64,000 nt of DNA from Asterella californica (GCA_036924285.1 JAYKYS010000009.1:2108001-2172000); one strand, 5' to 3'. Shown: positions 1 to 12,190, numbered from the stretch's first letter. Notes: generated by a model not told the origin, from the sequence alone. Translations and numbers: made by a program.

Positions 1-2
1 GC

Positions 3-1103
3 TTTGTCAGTATCTTTTACTTTGGCATGGGGTGGTTATCGGAGAACGAAGCCAAGCAGTTGGACTTCTGCGAAGATGAAGAGCAAGAAGATGACTATCT
101 CTCGCCCGTTCATGAAGCCGAAGGAGCACCTGCTGAAGACGTTCAGCAACTGGAATCATCGCCGAAGGTAGCTGCCAAAGACACTCAACCGACGCAGAAG
201 GTGGAGGACGCTCAGACTGTAATTGACGACGAAGAGAGGAGGCGTAGTAAGAGGAAGAAGCCTCTTTCGACTTCACCTGTGGAGAAACCGAATGCCAAGA
301 AGAAGATAAAGAGCATGAAGAGAGAGACGGTGGACCTGAGCAGCTCGAGAGCGAAGATGGAAGGTGCTTTTGTCTGTGGCGAAGGTACTTCGAAGGGATC
401 TGCCTTAGGTAATGTGGACCTGTTTAGGAAGGCGATGATCTTCGGCGAAGAGGTGGTCGTCCCAGTCCTCCGACTTCTTGAAGACAACAAGGAGGACTAC
501 GAGAAGGAAGTTCAGAGGAAGGTGTCGTTTCCGGAGATGTTGGCCGAATTGCACTTCAGCAGGGGTACTTGGCAACAGGAGAAACACAACCTTCGCGAAG
601 AAGCCCGGAACGCGACGAAGTTGAGATTGGAGTCAGAGAAGGAACTCAAAGATCTTCGACGCCAATGTGAAGAAGTCAAGACTGCCTTGAACGTGAAGGA
701 GGAAGAGCTTAAAGTATCGACGAAGAGCTTCTTCGACCGCATTCAGGAGTTGTCTACTCAGAAGACCGACTTGCAGCGAAGTCGAGAAGAGTACCAGATC
801 ACAGTTGTAGAGCTCACAAAGGAGAATGAGAGCTTGAAGACAAAGGTAGCTGACTCTGAAGACCTTCGGAAAAAGTTAATGCCGGTTCTTTCTGCATACG
901 TGACTTCGGGACTTGATGCGGACGAGCTTGGTCATCTTCGGGCGCTGAAGGCGGAAGTAGTGCAAGCGGAGACGAACCCGGATGGTGTGAAAGCGCACCT
1001 TTCTAGACTTAGGCAGAAAGTAGATAAGGAGATAGGCGAGATACGAGCGAACGCAGAAGTTCAGTTAGAGAAATTCAGAGCGCATTTAGTCTTAGGAGTG
1101 TAG
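3..1103 (+). CDS. Gag-like coiled-coil protein of a repetitive element, 5'-partial
   Basis: The frame is open to the window edge; the first ATG is at 27, but upstream codons are also sense and resemble coding sequence, so the protein is probably cut by the window. The visible part (358 aa from the ATG) has an acidic stretch (about residues 7-60), a Lys/Arg-rich basic patch (about 70-100) and a long charged heptad-like helix (about 150-290) typical of a coiled coil. The residues around the edge (SIFYFGMGWLSENEAKQL) align with SIFCYLYGSKGDLTEDQL encoded near 57.3 kb, so both belong to one family. The gene is very rich in GAAGA and CTTCG. It ends at TAG and is followed by a TATA-bearing non-coding stretch like an LTR. 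A gag-like product of a retroelement is inferred; no catalytic domain is visible. A host protein is a less likely alternative. Confidence 0.5.
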   Translation, partial: FVSIFYFGMGWLSENEAKQLDFCEDEEQEDDYLSPVHEAEGAPAEDVQQLESSPKVAAKDTQPTQKVEDAQTVIDDEERRRSKRKKPLSTSPVEKPNAKKKIKSMKRETVDLSSSRAKMEGAFVCGEGTSKGSALGNVDLFRKAMIFGEEVVVPVLRLLEDNKEDYEKEVQRKVSFPEMLAELHFSRGTWQQEKHNLREEARNATKLRLESEKELKDLRRQCEEVKTALNVKEEELKVSTKSFFDRIQELSTQKTDLQRSREEYQITVVELTKENESLKTKVADSEDLRKKLMPVLSAYVTSGLDADELGHLRALKAEVVQAETNPDGVKAHLSRLRQKVDKEIGEIRANAEVQLEKFRAHLVLGV

Positions 1104-2034
1104 ATTCAGTGAAGATGAAGATGATCGTAGGGTAGCAAAGGTCTTCCGCCTTCGTAGGAAGTTAAACAATTAACATAGTTAGAAAACAGTTAGGTTAGGA
1201 CGAAGAGTATATAAGCAGCGCGATCCACAGCCCTCGTGCCTTTTCCATGTTTTCAGTTCTTTATTAATTAATTTCCATTTCCCAAAAGTGCGAAGCGATG
1301 TTGTGAATGTTTTGGACGAAGTTATTTTCCTCTGAATATTCGGAGTTTGCTGTCGCAAGTGTAATTTCTGATTGACGAAGATCTTCGCCGTTAGACTTGA
1401 ACGAAGAGACTTTGGTGTAGGAACTTTGAAGAGCCTTCGGCCGAAGTTGAACTGTAATCTTCGTGAAGAGCTTTTGAACGAAGATCTGAGAACAAATCAG
1501 TGACTGTGAAGTGGAAGATATAAGTTAAATTGTAAGGAGAGTTTGGAATATGGTGGCTTCATCTTAAGTTTGGCTTCAAATAAGTGAGATTCTTAAGAGT
1601 GAAGATTTAGTTGGAAGAACACTCCTTAGGAAGAGTTAGGGGCTTACCCTTGGAACCTTGATGTGAAATCTGTATTCTTCTGTCTTTTCAGAAGAAGACT
1701 AGTAACATTTCAGTAGTATTTTATCTTATTCATTCATTCACACAACTGTCTTCTCAAATCTTTTGTTTGTATTGTTGGAAGGGTCCCTGATCAAGAACTA
1801 TTTTGTTGTTGTTTGTATTCGATTTGTCAGGTTTTGCTTGGGTTTGGTTTCTTATCAGACTTGAACTCTCATCCGGATATTATTCCATTCCGTGAGAATA
1901 ACAAAAAACTATCTGAATTATCATTGTGACGTTGTAGTACTGTATTTTGTGTAATTGTTAACTGTATCTTCGTGGGAATGATCCTTAATTTACTATTCCC
2001 GATACTTTGTGTTTCTCTGGGTTGTTACACCATG
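1104..2034 (+). other. LTR-like non-coding tail of the left element, with TATA box
   Basis: No long ORF. The first 500 bases keep the CTTCG/GAAGA-rich composition of the preceding ORF. A TATA box (TATATAAG, 1208-1215) lies about 100 bases after the stop codon, as in a 3' LTR. The stretch later becomes T-rich and ends near GGTTGTTACA (about 2019-2028), immediately before Ty3/gypsy gag sequence begins. LTR boundaries could not be proven because the partner LTR would lie outside the window. Confidence 0.4.
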
Positions 2035-5000
2035 CTGAGTTGAAGAGCATCACCGATACTCTTGCGGATCTCAAGATAAACGTGGTGCAGTTACGAGAAT
2101 GGAGGAACAAAGGTGGAGGAGGAGGTCAAAGAGGTTACGACAACAATCCCAACTGAGGAAATCAAGGTAACTTTGGAGACAACCAAGGTAACTTTGGAGG
2201 AATCACATGCTGGACTTGTGGAGGTTCTCATTTCCAACGAAACTGTCCTAACAACGGAGCAAGGGGTGCTGGAGCTGTCAGAATGAATGTTGGTGGAGGA
2301 AATCCATCACAAGCACGAGATAAGGGAGTGGCTACTATCGACGTAGTGCGAGATCTCATCTATGAGAAGGGAGAGAGTTCGAACTCATCTCATGCACCGG
2401 TGGAGCTTTTAGCTCAAGAAAGAAAACGAACTCAATTTTCTGATGAACCAATTTTCATGGAGGAGTCACCAAGTAGAAGTACTCGCTCGAGTATTGTTTC
2501 GAGTGCACCAAGGGAGCCAAGAAGGAAGTTGGGATGACGGATTTCACCATTTCATCTTCTCAAGCGGGATATGATGTGGTTGAAGATGTGGGTGCCTAGA
2601 AAGCCAACATCACTGTTGGACAACTGATCGCACTTAATCCCAGTTTACGAAGAGAACTCAGAGGAGGACTGAGTTCTAAGAGAAGTAAAAAGAAGAAACC
2701 CAAGAGCAAGACATCGAAGTCTGTGGGAGTTGGTGAGGTGGATGTGCATGCTTCACAGGTATGCACTATGGCTTCAAAGATTGAAATCTGACTGAATGGT
2801 CACTACGTCTCTGACGTGTTGGTGGATGGAGGGTCGGCTGTAAATGCCATATCGGAGAGGCTGATGAAGAAGTTGGGGATGGAACCAACTCGCCCGGCTA
2901 GCATTGTCGTGGAGATGGCTAACAAGCAACGGGTAAGACCTCTTGGTGTGTTAGAGAAGGTGGTTGTGTCTGTGATGGGAGTTCAAACATTGATGTCCTT
3001 TCAAGTGTTAAAGGACTCTAGTTATGATTTGCTCCTAGGTAGGCCTTGGTTGAGAGCTGTGCGCACCACTGATAGATGGCACAAAGGATATTTACGAATT
3101 GGACCTAGAGATCACAGGGTGATAGTATCTCTCTCGGGTGTTGGAGTTGTGACTTCTGACTCTGATAGACCCACTAATGACTACTGGGAATCTGATACGG
3201 AGGATGATCATAGTGTCTCAGAAATAGATACGGGAGATTCTTATGATCAAGAATCCTTGTCTGAGGACGAAAGATTTGGTCGAGATGAATCATTACATCA
3301 GCTTAGTGCTATTGACTTGTTGCTTCGACCAGCAGTGGAGAAAGATCTTGACAAAGAAGAGTTGAGTGAGGCAGAGATTGTGAGAAGACTCTCTATCCTG
3401 AAGTTTGGTATCAATGTCACTCAAGAGGAGAAAAGTAGATTCCTAGATATATTTCGAAAATATATCCATGTGTTTGCTTTCAGCTACAAGGATTTGAAGG
3501 AGGTGACTCTAGAGACTCATCGGATCGAACTGGAGGAGAACGCAAGACCAATTCGACATAAGCAGAGAAGAGTCAATCCCACAACGACAATGATGGTCAA
3601 GGAGGAGATAGACAAGTTGAAGGAGGCAAGTTTCATCTACGAGGTGGAGAACTCAAAATGGGTTTCACCCATTGTGATTCTCAAGAAGAAGAATGGTAAG
3701 CTGCGAGTGTGCATAGACTATAAGAAGCTGAATGCAGTTACCAAGAAGGATTATTATCCTCTACCATTTATAGATGAGATTTTGGAGGAAGTTGCCGATC
3801 ATGAGTGGTACAGCTTTGGTGATGGTTATAGTGGGTATAACCAAATCAAGATAGCACAGGAGTACCAACAGTTGACTATTTTCACTACTCCTTGGGGAAC
3901 ATTTGCATTTCGGGTGATGTCATTCGGACTGTGTAATGCTCCGGTCACGTTTCAGAGGTTCATGAATAAGGTGTTTGAATCATTCATAGGGAAGTTTGTT
4001 CGTGATTTCATTGACGACTTTTGTGTGTACGGAAGAAATGAGGACCACTTTGATCATGTGTTCAAAGTTTTGCAGCGGTTGGAGCAAGCCAACGCTTATC
4101 TAAATCCAGAGAAGTGCATCTTTGGCTGCGAAGAAGGTCTACTGTTGAAACACATCATTTCCAAGAATGGGATTGCGGTAGATCCTAAGAAGGTGAAGAA
4201 GATAGTGGATCTTCCGTTTCCGATCAACTTGACAAAGTTGAGGCAGTTTCTTGGCATGGTTGGATATTATCGTATGTTTGTCTTTTCCTTCTCAAACAAA
4301 GCAATAGCTTTGACTATGTATATGAAGAAGGGAGTTGATTTTGACTTGATAGTGCATGATCAGAAGACAAAGGAAGCATTTGAGGAGCTGAAAAAGACAT
4401 TGGTGACAACTCCTATACTTGCTAAATCTGAGTGGAGTAAAGCATTTATTCTGTATACGGATGCTTCCAGTGTAGCAATCGGATGTACATTAAGTCAGTT
4501 AGATGGAGATGGGCATGATCATCCTATAGCTTATGCTAGTAGGCAGATGGTTCCAGCGAAGAAGAATTATTCCGTGATTGAACGAGAAGGATTAGCGATG
4601 ATCTTTGGATTGAAGAAATTTTGACACTACTTGTTAGGAGGGAAATTTTCCATAGTCTCAGATCACAAGGCTTTAAAGTATATCTTTAATAAGTCTAATG
4701 CCGAAGGTCGTATTGCTCGTTGGAAGATCCTTCTAACATAATACGATTATGTGATCGAAGATAGACCAGGGAAAAAGCATGCGAATGCTGATCTTTGGTC
4801 GAAGGCTTATGATGATGAGGGAGAAGAACCGTTTGATGATTCATTTCCAAACGAGCATCTGATGACCATCACAAGCATTGAAGAGATAGCGGACGAGTAC
4901 AAGGAAATCTGGAGTTTCTTTGTAGATGGCTCTTTTCCAGAAGGTATGCATACCCGAGAACGTAACGCGTTGATCAAGAGATGCAAACCTTACACCATGG

Positions 5001-6199
5001 TGGAAAGAATTCTGTTTCATCAAGGAGCAGATGGGTTACTAAGGAGAGCAGTTGGTCAGAAGGAGGCGTTCAAACTAATGCACGAGTTTCACGACAGAAC
5101 TGTTTGCGGAGGTCACTTTGCTGGTAAGATAACAGCCTTCAAGATTTTGGATGCGGGATATCACTAGAGAGGGATTTTCAAAGAGTGTTTAGACTATTGC
5201 AAAACTTGCGACGTATGTCAAGCATTTGCTCTGGAATCTACTAGAACATCTCCGTTAAGATCAGTTCTAGTATTAGGGCCGTTCGAGAAATGAAGTATTG
5301 ACTTTGTAGGTCCTCTTAATAAGACACCTCGAGGCAATAGATACATTGTAGTCGCCACTGACTATTGTACCAAGTGGGTAGAGGCTAGACCTTTGAGAGA
5401 GACCAATGAAACAAAAGTCGATAGATTTCTATGGGAGAGGATTATCACAAGATTTGGATGCCTGTTAGAGTTGGTCTCAGATAGAGGAGGAGAGTTTGTA
5501 TGGAGCATGACTACTGCTATGCTACAACACTTTTCTATCAAGCCACGAGTAACGACCTCATACAAACCAAATGCTAATGGTCTTGCGGAGAAGACCAATC
5601 TTACACTTTGCATGATGCTCGCCAAAGATGCTGGTGTTGGGACTGCGAAACATACTTGGGATAAGAGATTACATGTCATCTTATGGGAGTATCGAACGAC
5701 AACAAAGACTTCTACTGGGTACTCCTCATTTCGACTAGTTTATGGAGTGGAGTCCAAGTTGCAGATCCAATTTGAATTGGATACTTTTCAAACTATTCAA
5801 CGAAAGTTGAAGAGGTCGAGGAGAGAAATCGTGGTCAGATTAAGAAGAGAGCAACTCATGGAGTTGGAAGAGACCCGAGCGGTAGCAATGATCCGGATGG
5901 AACGAGCTCAAGCGTATCAAAATAAGAGTTACGACAAACGGTTTGGCAAGAAGGAGGTAAACCCTTTTCAAGTCAGAGATTAGGTAATGTTGTATGATGC
6001 TATCAGATTCAAGAGGGCTAGGAAGAAGTTTCTTCCGAGATATTTTGGTCCTTTTGTTGTAGATAAGGTGTGGAGCAACTTCACATATGACCTTCAGGAG
6101 CTGGGAGAAAGGAGATTCGATCGGGTAAATCATGACAAGTTGAAGTTGTTTCATCGACCAAAGTTCTCTCTTCACTCCGAGGACGGAGCGAAAATTTAG
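2035..6199 (+). pseudogene. Ty3/gypsy gag-pol polyprotein with nonsense codons
   Basis: Domains in order: gag tail with a CCHC knuckle (CWTCGGSHFQRNC, around 2208-2246); retropepsin with the plant-type site VDGGSAVNAI (about 2821-2850); reverse transcriptase with FIDDF as the catalytic YxDD box (about 4009-4023); RNase H starting at YTDASS; integrase with an HHCC zinc finger (about 5085-5220) and a D-D-E core (IDFVGP, SDRGGEFV, NGLAEK); and a C-terminal LPRYFGPF-like segment. Pol keeps one frame from 2534 to 6199. In-frame stops are at 2597, 2789, 4622, 4739, 5165, 5291 and 5981, plus one in gag at 2154. Gag ends TGA overlapping the pol ATG (ATGA, 2534-2537), so a -1 gag/pol arrangement is likely. 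The copy cannot make full-length Pol. Confidence 0.85.
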
Positions 6200-6212
6200 T
6201 CCGGGGGTAAAA

Positions 6213-7180
6213 TGTAACGACCTATGTTACACATAAGAAGTTTGTCTATTAGTAAGGTATTTAGTTATAACTAAGTGTTGAGAATGTTTATTTGCTGCCC
6301 AAGTACTTTAAGGAGGTATCAAGTTAGTCATGACTAGCTAAAGTTAGTTATGGTTAAACTTAGCTGTACTTTTGGCAGAATTCAGATATTTCTTAAAGAG
6401 TGAGCACTACTATCTTGTCATCTTGTCTAAAAGGTAGAAAGGAGGTGGAAAGTATCCCTTATCTCCTTTTTGACTTGATATTAGTGGTTAGATTAAAGTT
6501 GTGGACTTTGTGGGCATTAAAAACAAGAAGAGATTCCACATGTTTCCTTTTTAGTGGGTCTTAATGTAGGGGGGTGGAAATTTGAGATTCCTTGAGAATA
6601 TTCCAAACTCCTTCTAGAAGTTGTTGACTTTGAAGGAATAAGCCCATGTAAAATGATAAAAAGCCCATGTGATTAACTTTTATCTTAAGTAATATCTTAG
6701 TAAAACCCGGTAAAAGTAGTTACGGATGAGTTACTGGATGGTACCAAAATAAAAACCTAGAATGTATAAATAGAGGAGTAGAGAAGAGCTCCTCATCTTT
6801 ATTTTCACATCGTCGTAATGACAACTTGAATAATATAGAGAATGTGGGATATTTTTAGCATGTGAGAACTTGAGAGATGTTGTTAGAATGAAAGATTTTA
6901 GTTGATGAGTTTATGGAGAATTTTTAGTTGATGAATTTGTGGGTGTATGAATGAGTGAACTTAGCATTTTTCCCTTCAAGTTCATGGTGTGTTTCCATCA
7001 AAGTCATCACATGTGACCCCTGAGTGAGAGACATGTTGGACATTTTACTGATTCATCGATGACGATCGTGGAAGTTGAGAGATGGGAGGTAGTTGATCGA
7101 TAGGACCGCGGAGGGTTTACATAGCAGAGTACACAACGCTACACATCTTCCAGCTGATGTGTTCTCGGCTCCAATCAATG
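6213..7180 (+). repeat. 3' LTR of the Ty3/gypsy element (right end approximate)
   Basis: Starts TGTAACGACCTATGTTACA directly after a G-rich purine tract, itself a small inverted repeat (TGTAAC...GTTACA). It contains a TATA box (TATAAATAG, 6765-6773) about 550 bases in, the expected place for an LTR promoter. No coding sequence. The right end lies somewhere in 7100-7200 and could not be fixed without a second LTR. Confidence 0.6.
6765..6773 (+). promoter_or_regulatory. LTR TATA box
   Basis: TATAAATAG inside the 3' LTR, followed by a short leader-like stretch. It would drive LTR transcription if the copy were not silenced. Identified by motif and position only. Confidence 0.5.
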
Positions 7181-7365
7181 TTGGAATGTTTTCCAGAACT
7201 CGATAGGATACTGAATAGATTCAAAGCAACCGGGAGCGAGATTTGAACTCAAAAAGCTCCTCTCCATTGAAGACTCCTGGCACTAGCCTACAGCTACTAT
7301 AATACAATCTATGTCTATAAGAAACTACTACAAATGCAAGAAAAGAGAAAATTTACTTCAAACAA

Positions 7366-9848
7366 TCAGGAACATGATAAATGTACGTTAGGGTTAGAGA
7401 TCAAGTAACGAAACCTCCTTGGATCATTCCAAACATCAATAGCATCACAGAGAATCTCGTCTAGCTCTGGATTAGAAACCGACACAACAAGACCTTCTAG
7501 ATTCAACCGTAAGAGTGCATCAAGATACACTAAAGACAAGTAGTTGCGATACTTACTCTTTATCAAGTTCTGAAACGAAAATGCATGCTCACACTGAGCA
7601 GTGCTCACACACTGCACTCTCGCAATGCAAGCAAGAGTTAAAAGATTAGGATATTTCACCTTTAACCTCTCTGACAGTTCAATCATCGTCCATAACTCAA
7701 CAAATGAAAGATCACAAAACTCAGTAATAACATGTGTCTTGAACAAAAGGAACTCGCTTTGCAATGCTGCTGAACATAGAATGGGATCCTTCGATATACC
7801 ATGAAAGTACTTTATCTTACCAAAGTGTTGAGAACGTCGATCCAGCTCCTTGATGCTCTAGTTTTTCAAAGCAACCATTTGCTTGGCATTTGAGACAAAG
7901 ACAAGATCTTTAGCGCCCCAATCAGATCATTGTCCATTAAACGTTCTTCCAGGAAAGTACAAATGGCTTCTGCGAACGTTTTACTGCAGCTTCTAAATCA
8001 GTTCCTAGTCTACAACGCTGCATTTCACAAGAATGGAAAAAGTTACCTCTGATTTCTGATGACAGACATTTCATGAAACCTTCTTTAGGTCCATAATCAT
8101 GCAGAACATGATACATAGTCTCATTGTTCTGCAGAAATGTGTTTAGATAAACGTGTTCCACATGTAGGTCATCCTAATCAAAGCAATCTCTACAGCTACA
8201 ATACCTCCGATGCCTGAGACATCCACCACTCTTTGCTGAAAGACGAGACTCTATCGCGCAAGAGAACTCAAGATATCAGTCAAAAAGTAAAGACAATAAA
8301 TCAATTTGAAACTGCTCAACTTACCATACACACTGTGTGCAACCCCGTGATCCTCTGAAGGTGAAACATCACGAAAGTAAGTAAGTACCGACTCTAATGA
8401 GTCACAAAGTGTGGAGACAGCTTGTGCTCGACTGAGCCATCGAATTTTTATGTACCTCTTCAATGAACGACGAGCATCGTCCAACTCTCTCTGTAAAGCA
8501 CCAAATTGCTCTCTATGTTTGGATGAACGCTTGAAGTAACTAGAGCATGTGTTTATCAAACTGTCATTCTCATCAGAGATCTGTGCACAAGCAGAGTGCT
8601 TGGAGACTGAGAGAACTGCTAAATTTGTCCTATGTACAATACAATGACAAGAAACAAGAAAAAGATTTACATTCCTTTTCAGTCGATCAACAACTCCAGT
8701 CTGCTTCCCTGTCATAACAGAGGCACCGTCTGATCCAAACCCAATACTCATGAACCGCTCATGATCCAACCCCCATACATTCAATATAGCAATCAGTTGT
8801 TCAGAAATAGCCTCTGCACCCTTATCTTCCACTCGTACAAGTCTCAAAAAGCTTACCTAAACATAACCATTCTCCAGAAACATAGCAAAAGCTACAAGAG
8901 CGGAAGTAACACTGATATTGGTCGACTCATCAATCATAATCCCAAAATATGGACTAGCACATACCCTTCGTAAACAACGTTTTTGGATGCAATAGCTAAT
9001 ATGCATTAGCACCTGACCACAAGCTTTATCTGACTGATAAAGCTTTTCTGTAAGCTCAAAGCAATGCACATAGCTTTGGAAACTTGCTAAATGTCAAGTT
9101 TTCTCTTCCCACCAATAGGCTGCACGGAACATCGTTAACAACACAGTGTCTACATGCAGACGCTGAGACTTCATCGCAGTGGCCATGTCCTTTTGATTTG
9201 AAACTTTAGCATAAAACCGCATATGGTGCTCCTTCAATCGAGCATGCTCCACTGACGAATAAAGTTTGATGTTAGTACCATCTTGAACAGCAAATGTTCC
9301 CATCGATCCCATCTCTTGACATACTAAACAATATATCCGACCAGTAACTCCATCAAACTTAGCCCATTCAAACTGCACCTTCCAGTGCTCTTTCCAAGCT
9401 GCACAAGTCTCTTCAAATGTTCTATTTCTAACCTTTGTGACTCTTCTGATGGAAAAGAATCAGACATACTCTCAGAGACTCTACTGCTAGAAATGAACAT
9501 GGAAAGAGAGATAGTATCACCTAGATCGACTCCAATGTTGTTCTTCCGAATGCTATAATTCTCTAAGGTATGTTGTTTCTTCAATGAATGCAGACCTTTA
9601 CCTCGTGACGAACTCGAAGAATGCTTAGTGATTCTGATCATTGGCCTTGATCTTGCTGCTATATCGAAAGGATTGGAATCCAACAACACTAGATTACCTT
9701 CTGAACCTAATCCGAGTTCAGAAGCTCCAAGCACCGTAGTATCTGCAACAACTGTAGTTTCATGTGCATTTACAACATTCGCTGCCATTGTTTCTTCCAT
9801 GAGTGTAGTTATAGGTGGATCGTTGGAGAATTCCAAGTCCACTTTCAT
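7366..9848 (-). pseudogene. hAT-family transposase relic (ZNF862/KIAA1586-like)
   Basis: Read on the reverse strand. An N-terminal Ser/Thr-rich leader (9848-9324) runs into a TTF/BED-like zinc-binding segment (IYCLVCQE ... VEHARLKEHH). Next is the DUF4371-type catalytic region (FGIMIDEST at about 8940; GSDGASVMTGKQTGVVDRLK near 8700; SCHCIVHRTNLA), then the C-terminal hAT dimerisation block (YPNLLTLACIARVQCVSTA ... AFSFQNLIKSKYRNYLS, about 7550-7670). Most blocks share one frame but are separated by stops (near 9092 and 8858). The 7937-8161 block and the leader lie in other frames, so there are at least two or three frameshifts. Terminal inverted repeats and target duplication were not found. 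Its activity was transposition; no domesticated function is indicated. Confidence 0.75.
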
Positions 9849-10385
9849 TCAGTCCCACGATGGACCACGATGGACCAACACTATGAAAACCGTAAGCGAG
9901 ACAGAGACCGATGCTCAGATAACATACAAGATGCCCTAACCTAACCAAGACAGAAATCACAAAAACAGATATCACCAACAAAGAAACTCAGAAACCACCC
10001 GATCACATCCACGTCCCCTCGTAAGAAACTGCTGAAACGTATGCCTAAGATAATCATGAATCCGCAGTTCTACAGATTTCTTTCAGCAACAACATGAGTC
10101 CGAACGTCATACATCACGAAAAGAAAGTTACTCCTTTCAAGCTTTCAGCAACAGCAGGAGTCTGAAGACTCTGAACCTCCTACACGATACACCACGAGGT
10201 ACGAAAAGAAGGTTACTGAAAGTCTCAAATGAGGTGCCGGGTTTGCGAAGAAGCACGGAAGTAGTCCAAAATAGAGCACGGAAGCAATAGAACTTAGAGT
10301 TTTAGAAGTGAGGTTTAGCGAGTACGGATTCCACGAAATAGCACGGATTCACGGAAATCCAAGAAGATGCGAAGGCGAGCACGGA

Positions 10386-10640
10386 AGCGAGCACCAATGA
10401 AATCCAAGAAGGCACAGAGCGAGCACGAAAGCGAGCATGGAAGCAAGCACAGAATAGCACGGAACCGATTATCGATAGAAGTGAGCACGATTCGTTCGAT
10501 TGAGGTCGATTCACTCGATTCACGGATCAAGCGATTGTGATTCACTCGATTTCACTCAATTCACAAAAACGAGCACTAATGAAATCCAAGAAGGCACAAA
10601 GCAAGCACAGAAGCGATTATCGATAGAAGCGAGCACAATC
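10386..10640. repeat. Diverged direct duplication of about 80-90 bp
   Basis: A block reading GAGCAC(C/T)AATGAAATCC, then AAGAAGGCACA(G/A)AGC and later CCGATTATCGATAGAAG or GCGATTATCGATAGAAG occurs twice, at about 10386-10480 and 10572-10640. The copies differ by scattered substitutions and a length change, so the duplication is not recent. Confidence 0.65.
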
Positions 10641-10840
10641 CACTCGAAGAGAGTCATTGAGAGTAACTCGAATTGCTCGATGACAGACTTGTGCATTGTG
10701 CATTGTGCAAATTGCAAAGCAAAAACCTAGTGAGAGATCGAAGTTCGAACACCGACTGTCACCGAGTGAACTGCTCCTGCAATGCCTGCATACACCAAGT
10801 TACCGACTCATTGAGTAAACTGCCCTCACTGTACAGTCAT

Positions 10841-10876
10841 CTCGTCAGACTCCACCGTGCGGTGGAGTCTGACGGG
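10841..10876. repeat. Near-perfect palindrome
   Basis: Arms GTCAGACTCCACCG (10844-10857) and CGGTGGAGTCTGAC (10860-10873) are perfect inverted repeats around a 2-base centre. The outer three bases on each side pair with one mismatch. The block is more GC-rich than its surroundings. It could be a transposon end pair, a hairpin, or a footprint; nothing decides. Confidence 0.85.
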
Positions 10877-11859
10877 ACACAGTCCCAGCAGCCAGCCGCG
10901 CCATGCCGAAATTCAAAATTCAAAATTCAAAATTTTTTGTCAACCATGATAATATAATTAACTATGGTAGTATGTCTTGCGTGGTACTGTACTACCGTGG
11001 TCTGAAATACCAGCAAAACTGCATCACCGATTCATAATCCGATCGAAATGTTGGCATGTTGCAAGAACACTCCAGTGCATATCCAAGCACTATAAAAACA
11101 AGTACGGTAAGAACTGAAATAGAGATCAGATATTCGTCAACATTTATGAGATCTCCAAACCGTCGTAAAGTTATTTCTGACCCATATACAGCTTTTCTCG
11201 GTTTGATAGCTTTCCAGACTTCATGCAATCTGATTTCGAAAGCAAAGTTACCGGCTGATTTTACTCTAAATACCGGTTCTGAAAGAACCCTGGGTGGAAC
11301 CGGATCAAACTGAAACTCAAATTATTATAATGTTTTCTAACACATATAACTTAATCGGAACCGATATTTGGAACCAAACCTTATAGAGTCGAATCATTTT
11401 GAAATATTATCAAATTATTCTGGAACTTGCCATCTCTGAAAGTTAATATAAGAAATTATAAATTAATAACTTTTATGTAGACTTGATTGACTTAAAACAT
11501 ATAGAGCAGAATCAGATTAGCCGCTCTTCTCTAATAGTCAGTTTGATTCGATACGAATGTAACCTAACCGTTCGCACTGAAATCATTTTCTTTTCAACCC
11601 TTACAACTGAACTAAAATAAAAGATACAATTCGTTGAGAGTTACAATTTGCAGAAAAGAATGCTAGACTATGGGTTAATGTTTGTCCAGAACCGTAACTC
11701 CTTCCTCCTCTTTTCAAATTCTTTTGCAGATGGACACAACTTCCCACCGATATCCTTCCCCACGTCTTTGAATAGTGAATTTTGTTTTTTCTTATCAAAA
11801 AATGTTTCAATAATATGAAAAATTAAATTAATTCATAATATGTTAATGTTATAATTCAT

Positions 11860-12020
11860 TGATATATGTTAATTGGTCCAGCTGAATAAATCATAAGTGA
11901 AGACTGGGCTGATGCGCTGCTGGAGGCATATGTCCGGTGAAGTGATCATCAAGACTTCATTTTGTGAGGAAATGAATTTATTCCCTAATCCTTTCTACCT
12001 GAAAGGTTAGAAGATAAATT
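11860..12020. repeat. Dispersed repeat family, copy a (palindromic)
   Basis: Contains TATGTTAATTGGTCC and a CATAAGTGAAGA...GGGCTGA box (about 11863-11915). These are followed by inverted arms: AATTTATTCCCTAATCCTTTC-like (11975-11995) against GAAAGGTTAGAAGATAAATT (12001-12020), loop 5. The same boxes recur near 26.62-26.72 kb and 63.44-63.75 kb. Confidence 0.65.
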
Positions 12021-12190
12021 AATGTACACCTCATGTACACTAGGTGAATATCTTCACTCACAAGACTCTTCTCACAACAAATCCAGTCATCTTTTTTTCT
12101 TCGTATGATAATATCCCAAATCCCAAATACATTGCCATTGTATTTGTCAAGTTGCTTCTTTGTAAGTTAAAACCACCACTAGGTTTGTTG

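Larger units (their letters stand above)
2035..7180 (+). mobile_element. Ty3/gypsy LTR retrotransposon, 5'-truncated
   Basis: The element runs from partial gag through protease, reverse transcriptase, RNase H and integrase to a polypurine tract (around 6201-6212) and a 3' LTR beginning TGTAACGACC at 6213. No 5' LTR or gag N-terminus precedes it: recognisable gag starts abruptly near 2035 beside the GAAGA-rich element, suggesting truncation or nesting. The right edge is approximate because the LTR end has no partner to compare. Confidence 0.75.
9849..11858. other. Non-coding flank of the hAT relic and AT-rich spacer
   Basis: No credible gene. It contains a degenerate direct duplication (10386-10640), a near-perfect palindrome (10841-10876) and a short run of the unit TTCAAAA (about 10912-10936). 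The 9.85-10.7 kb part is rich in AGCACGGAAG-like and TTCACTCGAT-like motifs. It may include the missing end of the hAT element. Confidence 0.4.

Noticed and set aside
8761..9939. Forward-strand ORFs across the hAT region
   Set aside because: They lie antisense to recognisable transposase blocks and carry no similarity of their own.
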